Of a stretch of 64,000 bases of DNA, positions 44,412 through 57,721 are shown piece by piece. The stretch covers positions 1-64,000 of the forward strand of contig JAOBSW010000822.1 in the NCBI GenBank assembly GCA_026214975.1. The letters run 5' to 3'. Position numbers and translations under genes: made by a program. This DNA is from Gentiana macrophylla (taxonomy: Eukaryota; Streptophyta; Magnoliopsida; Gentianales; Gentianaceae). Numbering within the stretch: the stretch's first letter is position 1; every line of letters starts with the position of its first letter. The notes beneath the pieces were generated by a model that did no database searches, was not told the origin of the DNA, and worked only from the letters and a program-made list of their open reading frames with translations.

Positions 44412-45836
44412 CTATCCCCTTCCCAATGCCTTGGTCAGCCCATCTGCAATTTGTTGAGTAGATGGTAGGAAGGGCACACAGAACACCCCACTTTCTAGTT
44501 TCTCTTTGATGAAGTGTCTATCAATCTCCACATGCTTTGTCCTGTCATGTTGTACAGGGTCATTTGCAATATCAATGGCTGCCTTGTTGTCACAATACAG
44601 TCTCATGGGTCCAGATATCTCTGCCCCAATATCTTCCATGACTTGTTTGATCCCAATGCCATTGCCCTGAACTCTGCTTCAGCAGTGCTTCTTGCCACAA
44701 CATGTTGTTTCTTGCTTCTCCAAGTCACCGAGTTTCCCATACATAGGTGCGTGATCTGTCATAGACCTCCTTTCTTTTGTACATGTTCCCGGTCTGCATC
44801 TGTGTATACTGACACACTTCTATTGTCGACCTTTTAAAAGTCTGATCCCTTCCCTGGTGTGGTCTTGAGTATCTTAATGATCCCCTAGCTGCTTCCATGT
44901 GAGCTTCATTTGGGAGTGCATAAAGCGCTTAGTGTACTTACTGCATATGACACATCGGCCTAGTGTGTGCCGAGATAGATCAATTTTCCAATCGTCTCTG
45001 GTAGCTCCCATATCCACTGAGGTCACCTTTGCACCGCCCGATTTCAAATTACACTCGTGGGTGTATTTGCTTTGTCAGCCCCTTCAAGCCCTCTCTCCTT
45101 GATAGAGTCCAGTGTATAGTTTCTTTGAGTACACTAAACCCTTTTTTGATCTTGCTACTTCCATTCCCAAAAAATGTCTCGAGGATCCTGGATCTTTAAT
45201 CTCAAATTCGAAGCTTGCTTGTCTCTTAACTTGCTTGTCTCTCGCTTTCATCATTTTCTGTCAATATAATATCATCCACATACACGATTAATGCGATTAA
45301 CTTACCTTTCCTCGTCCTCTTAATAAGCAGGTGTGATCTCGATTTTCCTGCACAAACCCAATTTTCTTCATGAATCTCATAAACCTGTCAAACCAAGCTC
45401 TTGGACTTTGTTTGAGTCCATATAAGGATTTGTTTAGTTTGCACACCTTGTTACCAAACTGTTCAGTGAACCCTGGAGGAGGATCCATATATACTTCCTC
45501 CTTTAACTCACCATGGAGGAAAGCATTCTTCACATCCAGTTGCATTAGAGGCCAATCTAGGTTTACGGCCACTGATAGAAGTATTCTGATTGTATTAAGT
45601 TTAGCTACAGGTGAGAATGTTTCTGAATAGTCAATCACATAGATTTTGGAGTAGCCCTTGGCCACTAACCTGGCCTTATGCCTGTCAATACTGCCATCAG
45701 CCTTGTATTTCACCACAAACACCCACTTGCACCCCACTGTTTTCCTTCCTTCTGGCAAAGAAACCACTCCCCATGTACCATTCTTCTTCAGGGCCCTCAT
45801 CTCTTCCAGGACTGCCTCCTTCCACTCAGGGACCAA
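44412..45836 (-). pseudogene. Cop-7 reverse transcriptase-RNase H
   Basis: Frame 45836-45297: [80 protein letters not shown] is present near 45285-45260 in another frame. 44660-45260 is heavily disturbed relative to Cop-5. The RNase H end (44639-44412) is clean: MRLYCDNKAAIDIAND, QHDRTKHVEIDRHFIKEKL, QQIADGLTKALG. The disturbance concentrates at CTG/CAG positions. Confidence 0.85.
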
Positions 45837-45978
45837 TAGAGCTTCATGAACATCTTTTGGTATAGTAGTGTTAGATAGGGTAGAGGTGAAGGCTTTATAA
45901 GATGGGGATAGGTTGGCATATGATAGGTATCACAGAGATAGGGTGTTGTGTACTGATTTTCAGTGCTTTTTTCGATGG

Positions 45979-46430
45979 CTATAGTACATCTAGCGATTGT
46001 TTTTCTGCTTTTGTTTTTGGAGAGTCAGATTTGGCTTGTTTTGTGTTTGAGTCTGGGTCTGTTTCATCCTCAGATTCAGTGCTTGTGTGCTCTGACTCCT
46101 CAGAGTTATTGTCTGTTTCATTAGTCAAAGATTCAGGGTCTGATTGTTGTATAGGGTCATTAGGAGTCTCAGATACTTTCTTAGGGTGTGTTCTCACATA
46201 GACCTTTCCCTAGAACGGTCTTTCCTTGAGAGGTTCTGGAGGGTCGGTGATTCTTGACCTCTCTGCTTTGTTGGCATTTATCCCCACACTTGTCCAAGTT
46301 ACATCGAGAATCGGACTACAGTTCACTAGGTTTTTCTAACTCTAGTTCAGGTTCAAAGTCTAGGAAGCTGTAACACTCTTTAAACATACTAGGATCCACA
46401 ACTTTAACTCTAGACTTCCCCTGAAATTGA
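45979..46430 (-). pseudogene. Cop-7 linker between integrase and RT
   Basis: Acidic, serine- and threonine-rich frame 46197-45979 (RTHPKKVSETPNDPIQQSD) with degraded sequence on both sides. This variable linker is normal for Ale-type polyproteins. Confidence 0.65.
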
Positions 46431-46435
46431 CTCGG

Positions 46436-47797
46436 TCAAAAACATATTTTCTTCAAAAAGGTGACATCCATGGTGACTATGGTTTTTCCAGTAGTATTAT
46501 CAAAACATTTATACCCCTTTTTTGTGGGTGAGTAACCAATAAAACAACATTTTTTTGACCTAGGGTCTAATTTCCCTTGATTATAGGTTTGGATATATGA
46601 TGTGCATCCAAATATTTTTAGTGGTAAGTGCCCTACCAGTTTGTTTGCTAGAAAATGTTCTTGAAACACTTGTAAAGGAGTCTTAAAGTCCAGTATTCTT
46701 GATGGTAACCTATTGATTAGGTATGTTGCAGTTAGAATACTTTCACCCCATAGTGTCTTTGGACAGTTTGAGGTAAACAAAAGTGTTCTAGCCACCTCCA
46801 ACAAGTGCCTGTTTTTCCTCTCCGCAACACCATTCTGTTGTGGTGTTTTTACACAGGAACTTTGGTGGATTATACCTTTCTCAAGTAGGTATCCATCTAG
46901 GTACTGATTGAAGTACTCTATTCCATTATCACTCCTCAGAATCTGAATTTGAGTGTGGAACAGAGTATTTATCATTTCATAAAATTGTTTAAAAACTGTG
47001 TCCACTTCTGATTTGTCCCTCATTAAGTATACCCAAGTTAAACGTGTGTGATCATCTATGACTGTGATGAACCACCTTTTTTTGTTAAAAGTACTAACCC
47101 TAAAAGGACCCAACACATCACTATGGATCATAGTAAAAGGTTTTGAGGGAACATAAGATTGAGTTGGGTAAACTTGTCTGGTTTGTTTTGCAAGAACACA
47201 AATTACACAATTGAAAGACAAATCTTTATTACCAACAAACAATTCAGGAAACAATTTTTTCATATATAAAAAACTAGGGTGTCCTAATCTCCTATGTAAG
47301 ACCATGATCTTATTCTGGACATTGTAGGACAGTGTGTGGTAACCTCCTCTCATTAGGCTTTGCTGTGGTGTGTCCAACCCTGAATCCAGTATGTAGAGTC
47401 CTCCCATCAGCCTAGACCTGCCAATCATCTTCCCCAAAGTTTTGTGTAGAAATAGACAGCAATCTTTAGAAAACACAGTCTCACAGTTCTGATCAGAGGT
47501 TAGTTTACAGATTGACAAAAGGTTACAGGCTAATTTGGGAACATGGAGAACATTTTTAAGGGTTATATCAGGTGTCACATAAATGGAACCTTTTCCAGCA
47601 ATGGTGGAAAAAGATCCATCAGCAAGCCTTATTCTTTGGTTTCCTGGACAGGGGTTATAATTAAGGAAAAGATCAGAAGAACCGGTCATGTGGTCAGGTG
47701 CTCCAGAGTCAACTATCCACTGAGGGCTCTGAATTATTCCTAGAACAGATAGGGAAAAATGATACCTGATTCTGCTAGAGAACAATTTGGTTGGCAT
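46436..47797 (-). pseudogene. Cop-7 protease-integrase, long intact segment
   Basis: 453-residue open frame. WIVDSGAPDHMTGSSDLF (protease D-S-G), VLHRRLGHPSFLYMKKLF and CVICVLAKQTR (HHCC), HSDVLGPFRV, TVIDDHTRLTWVYL, RSDNGIEYFNQYLD, QQNGVAERKNRHLLE (D, D, E intact), FGCTSYIQTYNQGKLDPRSK and KKGYKCFDN. It is a piece of one gag-pol polyprotein, so its ATG is not a real start. Confidence 0.88.
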
Positions 47798-47799
47798 TT

Positions 47800-48891
47800 T
47801 ACTGAAAGTTGTGAGTTTAGAATTTTACTCAGTTGCTCCAACAGATCCTGAGTGAATGGAAGTGTCCCTGCAAAAGATTGTGGCCCAGAATCTAACGATA
47901 CCTGATTAGCCTTTCCTTGTTCAGAGTTAGCACCCATGTTTCTCCAAGAAGCAGGTTTCCCATGAATTCCCCAGCAAACATCCTTGGTGTGTCCACTTTT
48001 CTTGCAGTGATCACACTTAAGTTTCTGTCTCTCAGCTCTTCTTGCTGATTCATCTCTGTTGTATCCCTTGCATGCCACCATTGCAGATGAATCAACCTCA
48101 GGATGTCCAGACCTGTGCATGACCTTTCTCCTTGATTCCTCCTTCTTACCGCCGAGAAGCGTTTCTCGGGGATGGTAAAGGATTTACGCCAGATCCCGCC
48201 TGACCTCATCCAGATCCTGATTCGGGCCAGCCAAGAATGAATAAACCCTTTCATTCTCCTCTCTCTTATGAAATTTGACACTGTCAGCTGTGCATTCCCA
48301 CTTATCTTAATGGCTGATCCAATTCTTGCCATAGAGATACAATGTCATTGTAATAGGTAGTGACATCCCTGTCCCCCTGTTTGAGACTTCAGAGTTTGGT
48401 TTTAAGTTCATAGATTTGGGATGAATTTTCCAAATCTAAATACATCTCCTTGACTGCTTCCCATATGGCTTTGGTTGTCTTTAAGAACATATGGGGTTTG
48501 GCCACATTGCGTTCCATTGAGTTTATGAGCCAGGTCATGATCATTGATTTTTCTGACTTCCATGTTCTAAACTTGGGTCGATTTGCAGTGGTGCGACCAT
48601 CACCGGTTAGAAAACCCATTTTCCTCTTCCATCCACGGCCAGTGTGATGGCTTGTGCCCATTCAAGGTAGTTTTTGCCATCCAATTTCCTGGCTGGGAGT
48701 AGGATCTGGCTCGGATTGTGTTTGGAAATATCATCACCGGCTAGGAGATTGGTCCCCTGTGGTTCCATACCGGTTGGTGGACCGCCGGAGGTGGTGCTCC
48801 CAGAGGTGGGAGTCCTTTCTCCGGTAAAGGCCGCCTGATAAAGTATTTGTGTGTAAGTAGGCTCTGATACCATGAAAGAAAAGAGAACCAT
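47800..48891 (-). pseudogene. Cop-7 gag
   Basis: A frame from the LTR through the primer site gives MVSEPTYTQILYQAAFTGER then PARKLDGKNYLEWAQAITLA (48891-48607). Other frames give MIMTWLINSMERNVAKPHMF, DLENSSQIYELKTKL and a disrupted UBN2 core (48390-48130), then the zinc knuckle CDHCKKSGHTKDVC near 48020 and QGKANQVSLDSG. The in-frame ATG may be the primer-site ATG or the ATG of MEPQGTNLL. Confidence 0.82.
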
Positions 48892-49131
48892 TTAGGTTTT
48901 AACTCTTATGTTTTATTCATAGCCAAGATAGTTAATTTATACAACCAGGAAAGGAAACTTAGTAGACTAGGACACTAATCCACTGAATTAGCACATGTAC
49001 CTAAATCTTAACAGAATAACAACACATGCCTTATAAACCGGCTATATTCAAGATGGAAAGACAATATAATAATTAGGAGATATTCTCCATAATTAGGGAA
49101 TATTTTCAACAACTACCAAATCTTCTCAACA
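48873..49131 (-). repeat. Cop-7 5' LTR
   Basis: 259 bp, plus strand TGAAAGAAAAGAG to TTCTCAACA. Primer site complement GCTCTGATACCA (48861-48872) adjoins it. Confidence 0.9.
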
Positions 49132-49136
49132 GAGAC

Positions 49137-50409
49137 CGAGAATGCTACCATAATGTCTTGGCTCATCAATTCCATGATAGATGACATAGGTCAAGTTCAC
49201 CTCTTTGCCAAATCTGCAAAAGAAATCCGGGACATAATCACTGAGACTTACTCTAATCAAGGAAATTTTGCTCAAGCTTTTGGCATTAGGACCAACTTAA
49301 AGGAGATCAAGCAAGGATCCCAGGATGTCACCAAGTACTATAACTCACTCAAAAAGCTGTGGCCGGAATATGACCAGCTCACTATCACCGAGAGGGATTT
49401 GCACTCTAATGCTCTCTTGCTCTTAACCGACCGACAAAGAAAGGGTGTTTGACTTTCTATGTGGTCTTAACCCTATCTATGGCGCTGCCAGAGAGAGTCC
49501 TGGCACAAGTTCCTCTACCTACTATCCTAGAGGCTGCTGCCATCAGGAAGGAAGAAAGCAGAAAAGGGGTTATGGGAGGCCTTCTACCTACACCAAATGG
49601 ACTGCTACCAACTCCAGGAGGAGAGCATTCTCCTCTAAATGCTGCGACTGAAGAAGCTGCCTTCATAAGTAAGGGCCCAATCAAAAGATATGACCAGAAA
49701 AGCACCCTACAATGTGATCCTTTGCAAAGAAGTGGTCACACCAAAGATTCATGCTGGAATCTTCATGGAAAACCCCCACATCTGCAGAAAAATCAGAATT
49801 CCAGGAAGGGTGGCAACTGGACAGAACAAAAACAAGGGTATAGTGCCTCTGATCAGCCAAGTTTGTTCACTAAAGAACAGATGGATGCCTTAAACCACCT
49901 CTTGGACAGAAGGATGCAACAGAACACTGATACTTCTACTAGTGCTGCTGCTCAAAATGGTAAGAATACTTGGATCATAGGATCGTGGTGCTTTAGCCGT
50001 ATGATGAGTAAAGTCTCTCTGTTTGATACTTATTTTAAAACTAATAGACCTCACTTTGTCACTATAGCAGATGGCACACGTTCTTGAGTAGAGGGAACAG
50101 GGACTATTAAATTAAACATAAATCTCACTCTTAAACTCTGTGTTATATTTCCCAAAACTGTCTTGCAACTAATTTTCTATTAGTCAATTTTGCAAGGAAA
50201 GAAAGTGTACTGCTAATTTTTCCCCAAACCTCTGTGAGTTTCAGGAACTGGAATCTTTGGAGAAGATTGGCAGTGCTAAGAAGGTTGAAGGACTCTATCT
50301 TTTTGAAGGCAAACCAAGGAAGACTGCTAGGGGTTTAGGTGTTTCTGGGGATGATAAATGTAATAGGATTAAAAAGCTTCATTTACGTTTAGGTCATCCT
50401 AATTTTGTG
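49137..50409 (+). pseudogene. Cop-6 gag end, protease and pre-integrase
   Basis: UBN2 gag: ATIMSWLINSMIDDIGQVHL and LKEIKQGSQDVTKYYNSLKK (to 49452), a frame change, then FDFLCGLNPIYGAARE. 49449-50087 has a zinc knuckle reading CDPLQRSGHTKDSC, where the second Cys is Leu, and SLFTKEQMDALNHLLDRR. Protease start reads WIIGSWCFSRMM where copia has WIIDSGASRHMT, so the catalytic Asp and Gly are lost. 50190-50400 gives LFEGKPRKTARG and KLHLRLGHPNFV, interrupted by Cop-8 at 50410. Confidence 0.82.
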
Positions 50410-52124
50410 TGTTAGTTGTAGTACCCGAAAGACAATTTGTGTAATTGTTTTTTATGACAGAATTTATCTTACCTTATTACTTGCTTTGTGCTTGTAAGTA
50501 ATACACTGTTGCAAACCCTAAGTGTATCAGTATGTAACCGCTTAACTCAGTGTATGGCATGCACGTGAGGATTGAGTTAGTGGTGATATACTTAAATCTG
50601 TTAGTCCGTGGTGAACTTAATCGAGTTTAGGGTCTCTTGATTAAAACACCAATAATGCATGAACACCTTAGGGTGTGATAGTCTTATCGGTTTGTCGGTA
50701 GAGGTACTACGTGGGGCATTTATATATGGTGGCATTCATATATAGATGGACCGATTTAATCGAATTTCTCGGTATAATTCCGTAATCGAGGAATCTTATT
50801 AAATCATTAGATGATCATATATGGATCAACCTTAATCCCTGAGGTGATCACAGGATGCCGCTTGTCCCGGGTAGTGTTTGATGTGTTAGTTACGGTTCAC
50901 TTTAATATGTGTTCCAAGCCACTTCTCATTGGCACTATCTCCAGGATGAGTGAGTAAATCGATTTTCACAGACATGGAATCCATTCCTTCCTGCGGGAAG
51001 TAGAGAGACGATCCCTTGTTTGTTAGCCCTAAGAAAGTGATCGATCCCGGAGTTCACATTTGACTAATTAGCTACTAGTCGGATATGTGTACTAATTGAT
51101 CATCGAGGGGTTGATGGTAAATAAGGATAAGATATTTCGAGTCGGGTTCACGGAGACTTCCCACTCGAATGGACGATCTATGGAGGTTAATCCGTATGTA
51201 GTGATTATATCAATGGACGCTTATTCACTTTATGGGTTGAGTATAAGTATACATCTATAATCGGTAGAGTTCGGTTCCGGGTTTATGGTGGCGTAATCCC
51301 GGAATTAATAATTAATGTACTTATTCATTCGATGAATAATTAATTATTATCGAGCTCATGGTTATAGTCCATGGTCCCCGATGTGGCTTCTGTAATTCGG
51401 ACTAATAATCTTGTTACTTGGGCCTCAGTGATAATTAATTGGCTGGGCTAATTAATTGATATGCATGGATATTATTTAGTTGGGCTAAATAATATAATAC
51501 ACATGAAAGACATTTTATGTGGGCTTAGTGAACCCCAAAGGTGGCGCCAATATTTGTTAATTAATTAGAGAGAAATTAGTTTTCTTGGATAATTATTTGA
51601 CATGTGATTTATCATTTATTTGTTAATGATAATTCATGGAATATTAGATAATAATAGGATTTATCCTAATTTGTTTGGGATAATCATTTTATTTATCTTT
51701 TATTTGGAATAAAGGATTAATGTAATAATTATCTCTTAATTATTTAATCCTTGGAGGACAAAGATTACTCTCCTATATAAAGAGAGTTCTCCCAAGCCTT
51801 TTGCATTGGCTTAAAATTTCGACCACCATATCAAAAAGGAGAGAAATAATTAGTTTTCTTGCCTAGGATTTTAGAAGAAGAAAAACTCTAAGTTTTTCTT
51901 GGTGTTGCATATCGAGGAGGTTCGTGTATCAAGAAGGGTGTCCACTAACCGCCGTTTGGAGAACACACCGGAAGATCTTGGCTTCTCTTCCCACTATTGG
52001 TAACATGATTTCAACCCCCCTTGTAGTACTTAAGTCCTATAATTATGAATTGTGTCATATAAATCGTGATCCATCCGCTGCGCATAGATCTAACTCGTTT
52101 AGATCTAAGAACCTGCATCATTCA
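50410..52124 (+). repeat. Cop-8 5' LTR
   Basis: TGTTAGTTGTAGTACCC to GCATCATTCA. TATATAAA at 51774-51781 within ACTCTCCTATATAAAGAGAG. Differences from the 3' LTR are small clustered patches. Confidence 0.9.
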
Positions 52125-52126
52125 TG

Positions 52127-52138
52127 TGGTATCGGAGC
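52127..52138 (+). other. Cop-8 primer-binding site
   Basis: TGGTATCGGAGC, tRNA-Met type with one change, two bases after the LTR. Confidence 0.8.
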
Positions 52139-55100
52139 AAAGTTCCACGATTTATATAGTCATAATCGTAATTAAACGACTTAAAGGAGTGGAATTGCAT
52201 GTAGGTAAATCTTATTTATTGTTTTATGCATTGATAGTGATAAATTGTTATGGTTGAAGAGATGGATTGGGGTTGGCATACTTTTTTACCGTTAGATCTA
52301 TTGTAAACTCATATAAACGATGAAAATTTCGTTTACATGAGTATAGGAAATTATGTAATTTATTTTTATTGCAAGTTTAATTTCGGAAAATAGATCTGCA
52401 TCTGATGAGTTTGTTTAGTCTTTTCGCTTTTTACGTTGTTTGAGCCGTTAAAGCGAAGATCCTCCGGTCGTAATCAAGATTGGAAGTTGATGAACAATCC
52501 CACAAAATTTGGCGTCGATCGAGTCCGTTTGGATGTCCGTTCGTTGATGAAGAAGAGGTTGTGAATAAAAACGCAGGATTCACGAAACCCTAGCGCGTGA
52601 CTTCCTCGATTTTCGGAAAGTATTGGACCGTTGAAGCGAATATCCACCGGTCGATCGATAATCATGGAGTTTTGGACGTGAGATAAAATTTTCGGGACGA
52701 TCGGGATTCGTCTTGATCCCGATCGCCTCGGCAAGTATATGATGCTTATTTCTTTGTAAGAGTCTGTTTTGACAAGTTGGGCGGCTCATCGAGGAAGATT
52801 GACAAGTCAAAGCTCTCGATCCGACCGTCCATCTTGAAGTCCGAAGAATGAAGATCGGATCTGGAAAGTTTCGTCCCGATCCAAGTTCGTTTGATATGCC
52901 GATCGTCGAAGATTCTTAACAATTTGCATTAGGGTTTTAATTTATTTTCGAATAGATTAGTTACGGGGTGCCAACGGTCCATCTCGGTGTTTATTTTCCG
53001 CACTAGTATACATGTGTAGATCGTATGAGTAGAACCGGAAAATTGCCATGACATGCATCATATCATGAATTCCACTCCATATGCATACATGTAGAAATTA
53101 ATTCGAGGAATTAGTTAGGCATGTATAAAATACACGATTAGTTTTAATTAATTGTTTGATATTAATTAGAAACTAATTAGGGTAAAACCGAGGAACACGG
53201 GTTTTTCAATCGTCGAGGTTGGGTGATGGATTCTCGGTGAATCCCACTGCGAAAAGCATAAGGAGTAAAATCCGAAACCTCGTGGTTAAGGTGTTGGATT
53301 CTCTGTGAATTCCACCTTACCAGACGAGATTACGTTTTTGTTCCGTGAGTGTCTACGTGAAAGTTTGATGTTTAAGGATTGGATAATCACGGGCAAACAA
53401 GGTTCGAAAGTGGTTTAACCACGGTTGGGTGGTCAACAATAGCTACGGCTCAATCGACTTCACCTCCACGTGTGGCGTTTGCGACGGGTGCCGCAATATC
53501 GAGCCATCCGAAGAGCCACTACGGCTCAACGGAGCTCTCTAGCCTTGACCCGTCCGACGGCCACATATGTTCTAACGAATAGGTCGGGTGGGCTAGCCCA
53601 CATAACCGACAACATTCGGGCCTATGATTTATTGTTCCTTAATGTAACATCAAGTCCAAAAAGCGTTATCGAGAAACCCACCACTTTTTCAAAATATTGA
53701 GTGGGAGCGGAGAGGCGACGGCCCGACCCCACGGCCTCTACTTGTTGACACAAGCAACGTGAGAGAATGGTGACGCCTCGTGCGGCTTTGATTTCGCCCC
53801 CTGGGGAAGGCCTTCACCGCATTATCAAAATTCAAGGCTTGGTCTCCGAAAGGATAGGATTTTGGGTACTCGCTGGTCACCGACCGACCCTAAAGGCGGC
53901 ACACTCGGGTCTACCTAAAAATCTGAGACGATGAGGTCACACTCATAAAGGTATTTTTGGTAGTACCTTAATTGAAAAAAGAAAAGGTGATTGACGATCA
54001 CAAATGAGATGTTCGATTCTCAACTCGATCTTCAATATTAATCGAAACCTCTTTGACCTACCCTAAGCGGCATCGAGGCATTAGATTAAATCCTTGGAAC
54101 GGTAGGATAGACTATAAGTACTTAGTTTATGTTCCTAAAATTTATTAGTAGTGTATGATTTGGATTTATTCTGTCAATCTTATTTACAACTATTATATAT
54201 ATCTCTCTAAGGTGCTAGACTGCTAGTGTAGAATTGACTAGTAATGACTTCGTTAAAAAGTGGTTAGTAACTAGAACGTTGTACCTATTAATCTCACATG
54301 GGATTAATTTTTCGGAAGAGATATTTCTCTTGAGCCTTCAAGACTTAAGTGACGTAAATAAGTATGTCACTGCTGTCACTCGTGTTGAACGAGAGACAAC
54401 CATAGTTAGTTTGAAAGATGATTGGGACGATAAAATTCTTCTAGTGAATTTTTAATAGTGTAGTGTCTACACGAGAAATTTTCTAATAGAAAAATTGGAG
54501 AATCATAAATTTAAGTGTCGCTAGTTAGACGGTATTTGGAACCGATAAACTAGTGGGAGCTTTTATCTTATGTTTTTCTAATTAGTCCCACTGGATAACA
54601 CTTTCATTAGACATCCCACAGTTCACGAGTAGTGTCTACTCAAACGAACTGCTAGTTCAAGACTATTTCCTTTTAAGGAAAGTCAAGAATGGGAAAGAAT
54701 GTCTACAAGTGTTAATCATCTAAACTCAGATTGAGGCTAAACCGAAATATTAATTAAAGAAAGTATAGGATAAGGAAAGTGATTTGGATCACTAACCAAT
54801 GAATCTTAGCGACTTTCTTAACCGAGCAACTTGACTCGGTAGCTTAGTTCTTTGGAAGAACAAGGAAGTCGTGCATTAACGATTAATAGAGTAACAACGG
54901 GCGTAATTTCGGCTAAAATAGTGGGAGTAATATAAGGAAATGAATTTGGATTCTATCTTGAACATCACGAAAAATTTATTTTTACATTTTACGATTCGTT
55001 GAAACAAATGGATTCACTTTCAACTCGATATATTGTTACCCTGTAGAAAGTGAAAATGACATTTGTAGTATGCGAATCCGAGACTCGGACTTTTGTTTGA

Positions 55101-57708
55101 TAAAGTCGGAACCACTAAGAAATCTTTGAAAAGGTATATGTAACACGTCTTAAACTATTATAGGCGAATGGTTTACGTATTAAGATAAACGACCCTTCAA
55201 TATCTATTAATTAGTGCATATATCCTGAGATAAGACTGACGATGGCTAAGGGTGATTCCTATCTCCCGCCCAGAACACTATCTCAAAGGAACAATGACTA
55301 AGTTTCCTTTCAATCGGAAATGGTAATAGATTTGAAGGGTAACATAGCTTGTTCACCATGACCTTCGGGTGCAGTGAGAGATACAAGCTAGTGGGAGATT
55401 TTGAGTGGTGACATTCGTCGATAACTACTCAAAACACTCGTTGGTTTATCGAAAGAATACGAGGAGGTGTCTCGATTTTAGCAGAGAATAGAGTATTCCA
55501 TGCTCAGAAATAGGCTATCGCGTAGTCTTGGGGGTGATGCTCGGCCCGCCTCCTACAGTGGAATGTTTCTCACCGAGGAAGAAACCATAGACTTGCCTCG
55601 ATATAGTTATTAATGTGCTACAATACAATCGTTAAACTCGATTAAGATAATTGGTTGCAAAATGACGGTTAACATTATTATGTAAACCGAGAAGTCTACC
55701 TAGAAGATGCTAGTGAGTTTATGGATAATGAGTGAATTCGAGTTCACACCACTTCCATAAATGTAGGCATTTAGCATTTAATGCTTGAAGGTAGGATGGA
55801 GATTTTACGCATACGTTCAGATTGTGACCGTTCGTGAAATATCTTAATGAGACGAGTGAAGGTTGATTATAAGATTCTTGAGATCAGAAAGTGACGGTTG
55901 AACTGTCACAAGCCTTCTGATAGAATCTATAAGTAACAACCTTAAACCTTGAGAGTACGGTTACCCAAAGGTAGTTACTATCTCGATTTAATCAAACCAC
56001 GCCCAACATCGGTTGTTGGTGATTACACCGATAAATACTACTAGATCAGGATGTCAATCCACCACGCAGATGGGAGTATGGTTTAACCATTGACCCATTG
56101 TGGTTTTGTGGACTTTACGGTCTCTTTGGGGTGATCGATAACCTATGGCTCTTAGTGGGTTTGTATAGGATTACGATCATAGAGGTTGGTTTGTGACCTT
56201 AACCCTCGTAAATGGAGTTTTTGTACTCCGGTTTTGTTCGATCTATTGTAGAACCACCGAGTGTCTCAAGCCCAGTGGGAGCAATTGGATCTACATAGAA
56301 AAGAGTCGAATGAATAGGAAAGTTTAAACTTTCGGCGCAAAGATGAGTGGTATAGGGTGATTCCACGACAAGTAGAGAGTTAACTGGACCTTGAACTCTC
56401 TCACCTTTGATCTTGCTAGATTTCGTTAAGCGAGAAAATAGGGGTGATTCCCGAGACTTTCTTGCCGAACAACGGAATCGAATTCATTCGTAATGTAAGG
56501 TTTTAGCTAAGAATGAATAACGGATTCGTTACAAAGCGTAAGATAGGGGTGATTCCACAAGACCTTTTTTGCGAGACTACCGATATCTTAATTTATTCGA
56601 AAGAACCATTGGTAGGAAGCTTTGCCATGGCTTATATCCTTTGTGGATTTAGAGAACCTCTCGGTCATTTAAAAGTCACATGTTTTAAAATATGTGGACT
56701 TGACCAAAATATTGATAAGTTTTTTAAGTAGATCGGATATCAATATTGGTAAAGTAGTATCATTAGTGTTCATGAATGATAACACTGAAACGGTTGGAAA
56801 CAACATACGGGTGTGCTATCCAAGTCGGAAACTGACACGCCAAGATTCTCTGGATGAGAGAATTGGACTATATTTTAAGAATTTGATTAGGTCAAATTCA
56901 CGAGAATGAGTCATTGGATATCCCACCTATCTTATTGGATAAGATGATCATGCATATACGTATGCAACATTCATCAAGAGTAGTCCTACCCTACCTCTCA
57001 GGAATGATTCTCTAAATCTTCGGATAAAGAGAAAATGGGATAGTCTCTCTTGGATAACGGCAAGTCAGGTTGTCACAAGTCAATAATAGTCAAATCTCGG
57101 ATTCGAGCATTGAATAGCGGTTTTAGTACATCCTCAAGTTTTTTTGAAGAACGAGGAATAATGTGCTTGTATATTCGGTGCAAACTTGAATATGGTTGAC
57201 TATAATCGATTCGACTTATAGTCGATTAAGGATGATCGTTGGGACGATCTCGGACTCGATGTTTAATCATTGTGATGGAGCTATAATCCGGAGAAATCCA
57301 GAATCGCCAATTCGATTTTAGTTAATCGAATACGTAGCAGCTTTCGGAGCAGCTAAAGTGGCGATATGGCTTAAGAATTTCCTTTCTAATCTGGGAGTAA
57401 TTCCAGGTCTAGTGAGCCGATATCACTTTGTTGTGAAAACAATGAAGAGATAGCTTAGAAGGATTTTCTCAGTCACTAGAGGTCAAAAGCATATTGAGAG
57501 AGAGTACCGCCTAATTAGATGGACCCGGCAACGTTTCGATCCTAAAGATCGTCTCGGGCCGACAACCAAAGCGATCGATTGTACCAAGTCTAGTGCTTGG
57601 AAGTGCGGCATTGAGGAATATATCTCATCCGCTTTTAGAGCAAGTGGGAGTGTTGTGAATAAGATGAGAAAGGGTGTGCTCTAAAACAATCATTACTTGT
57701 CATTTCGT
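52139..57708 (+). pseudogene. Cop-8 internal region, decayed gag-pol
   Basis: Readable pieces: integrase VTFVDNYSKHSLVYRK at about 55408-55455 and RSD then EYL-like codons near 55818-55845; RT with VSLVFMNDNTETVGNNI near 56757-56805 where VxxLVLYVDDIxxxGNN is expected; RNase H EYVAAFGAAKVAIWLKNFLS from 57328 and GQKHIEREYRLIR near 57480-57520. 52140-55300 should hold gag and protease but I could not identify them. 53220-53330 has two similar blocks around GGATTCTCGGTGAATCCCA. No enzyme can be made from this as read. Confidence 0.7.
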
Positions 57709-57721
57709 GCAAGTGGGAGAT
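57709..57721 (+). other. Cop-8 polypurine tract
   Basis: GCAAGTGGGAGAT directly before TGTTAG at 57722, the usual form in copia elements. Confidence 0.8.

Larger units (their letters stand above)
44091..49131 (-). mobile_element. Cop-7: complete copia element (Ale-like) in Cop-6 gag, minus strand
   Basis: 5041 bp, LTRs 44091-44350 and 48873-49131, target duplication GAGAC (44086-44090 and 49132-49136). Excision restores the Cop-6 gag frame YTWETENATIMSWLINS. Primer site and purine tract are in place. Coding has a long intact protease-integrase frame and a damaged RT. Confidence 0.94.

Noticed and set aside
54234..54455. 73-residue frame in Cop-8 interior
   Set aside because: No domain recognised; lies where copia gag-pol should be, and codon pattern is not supported by any motif.
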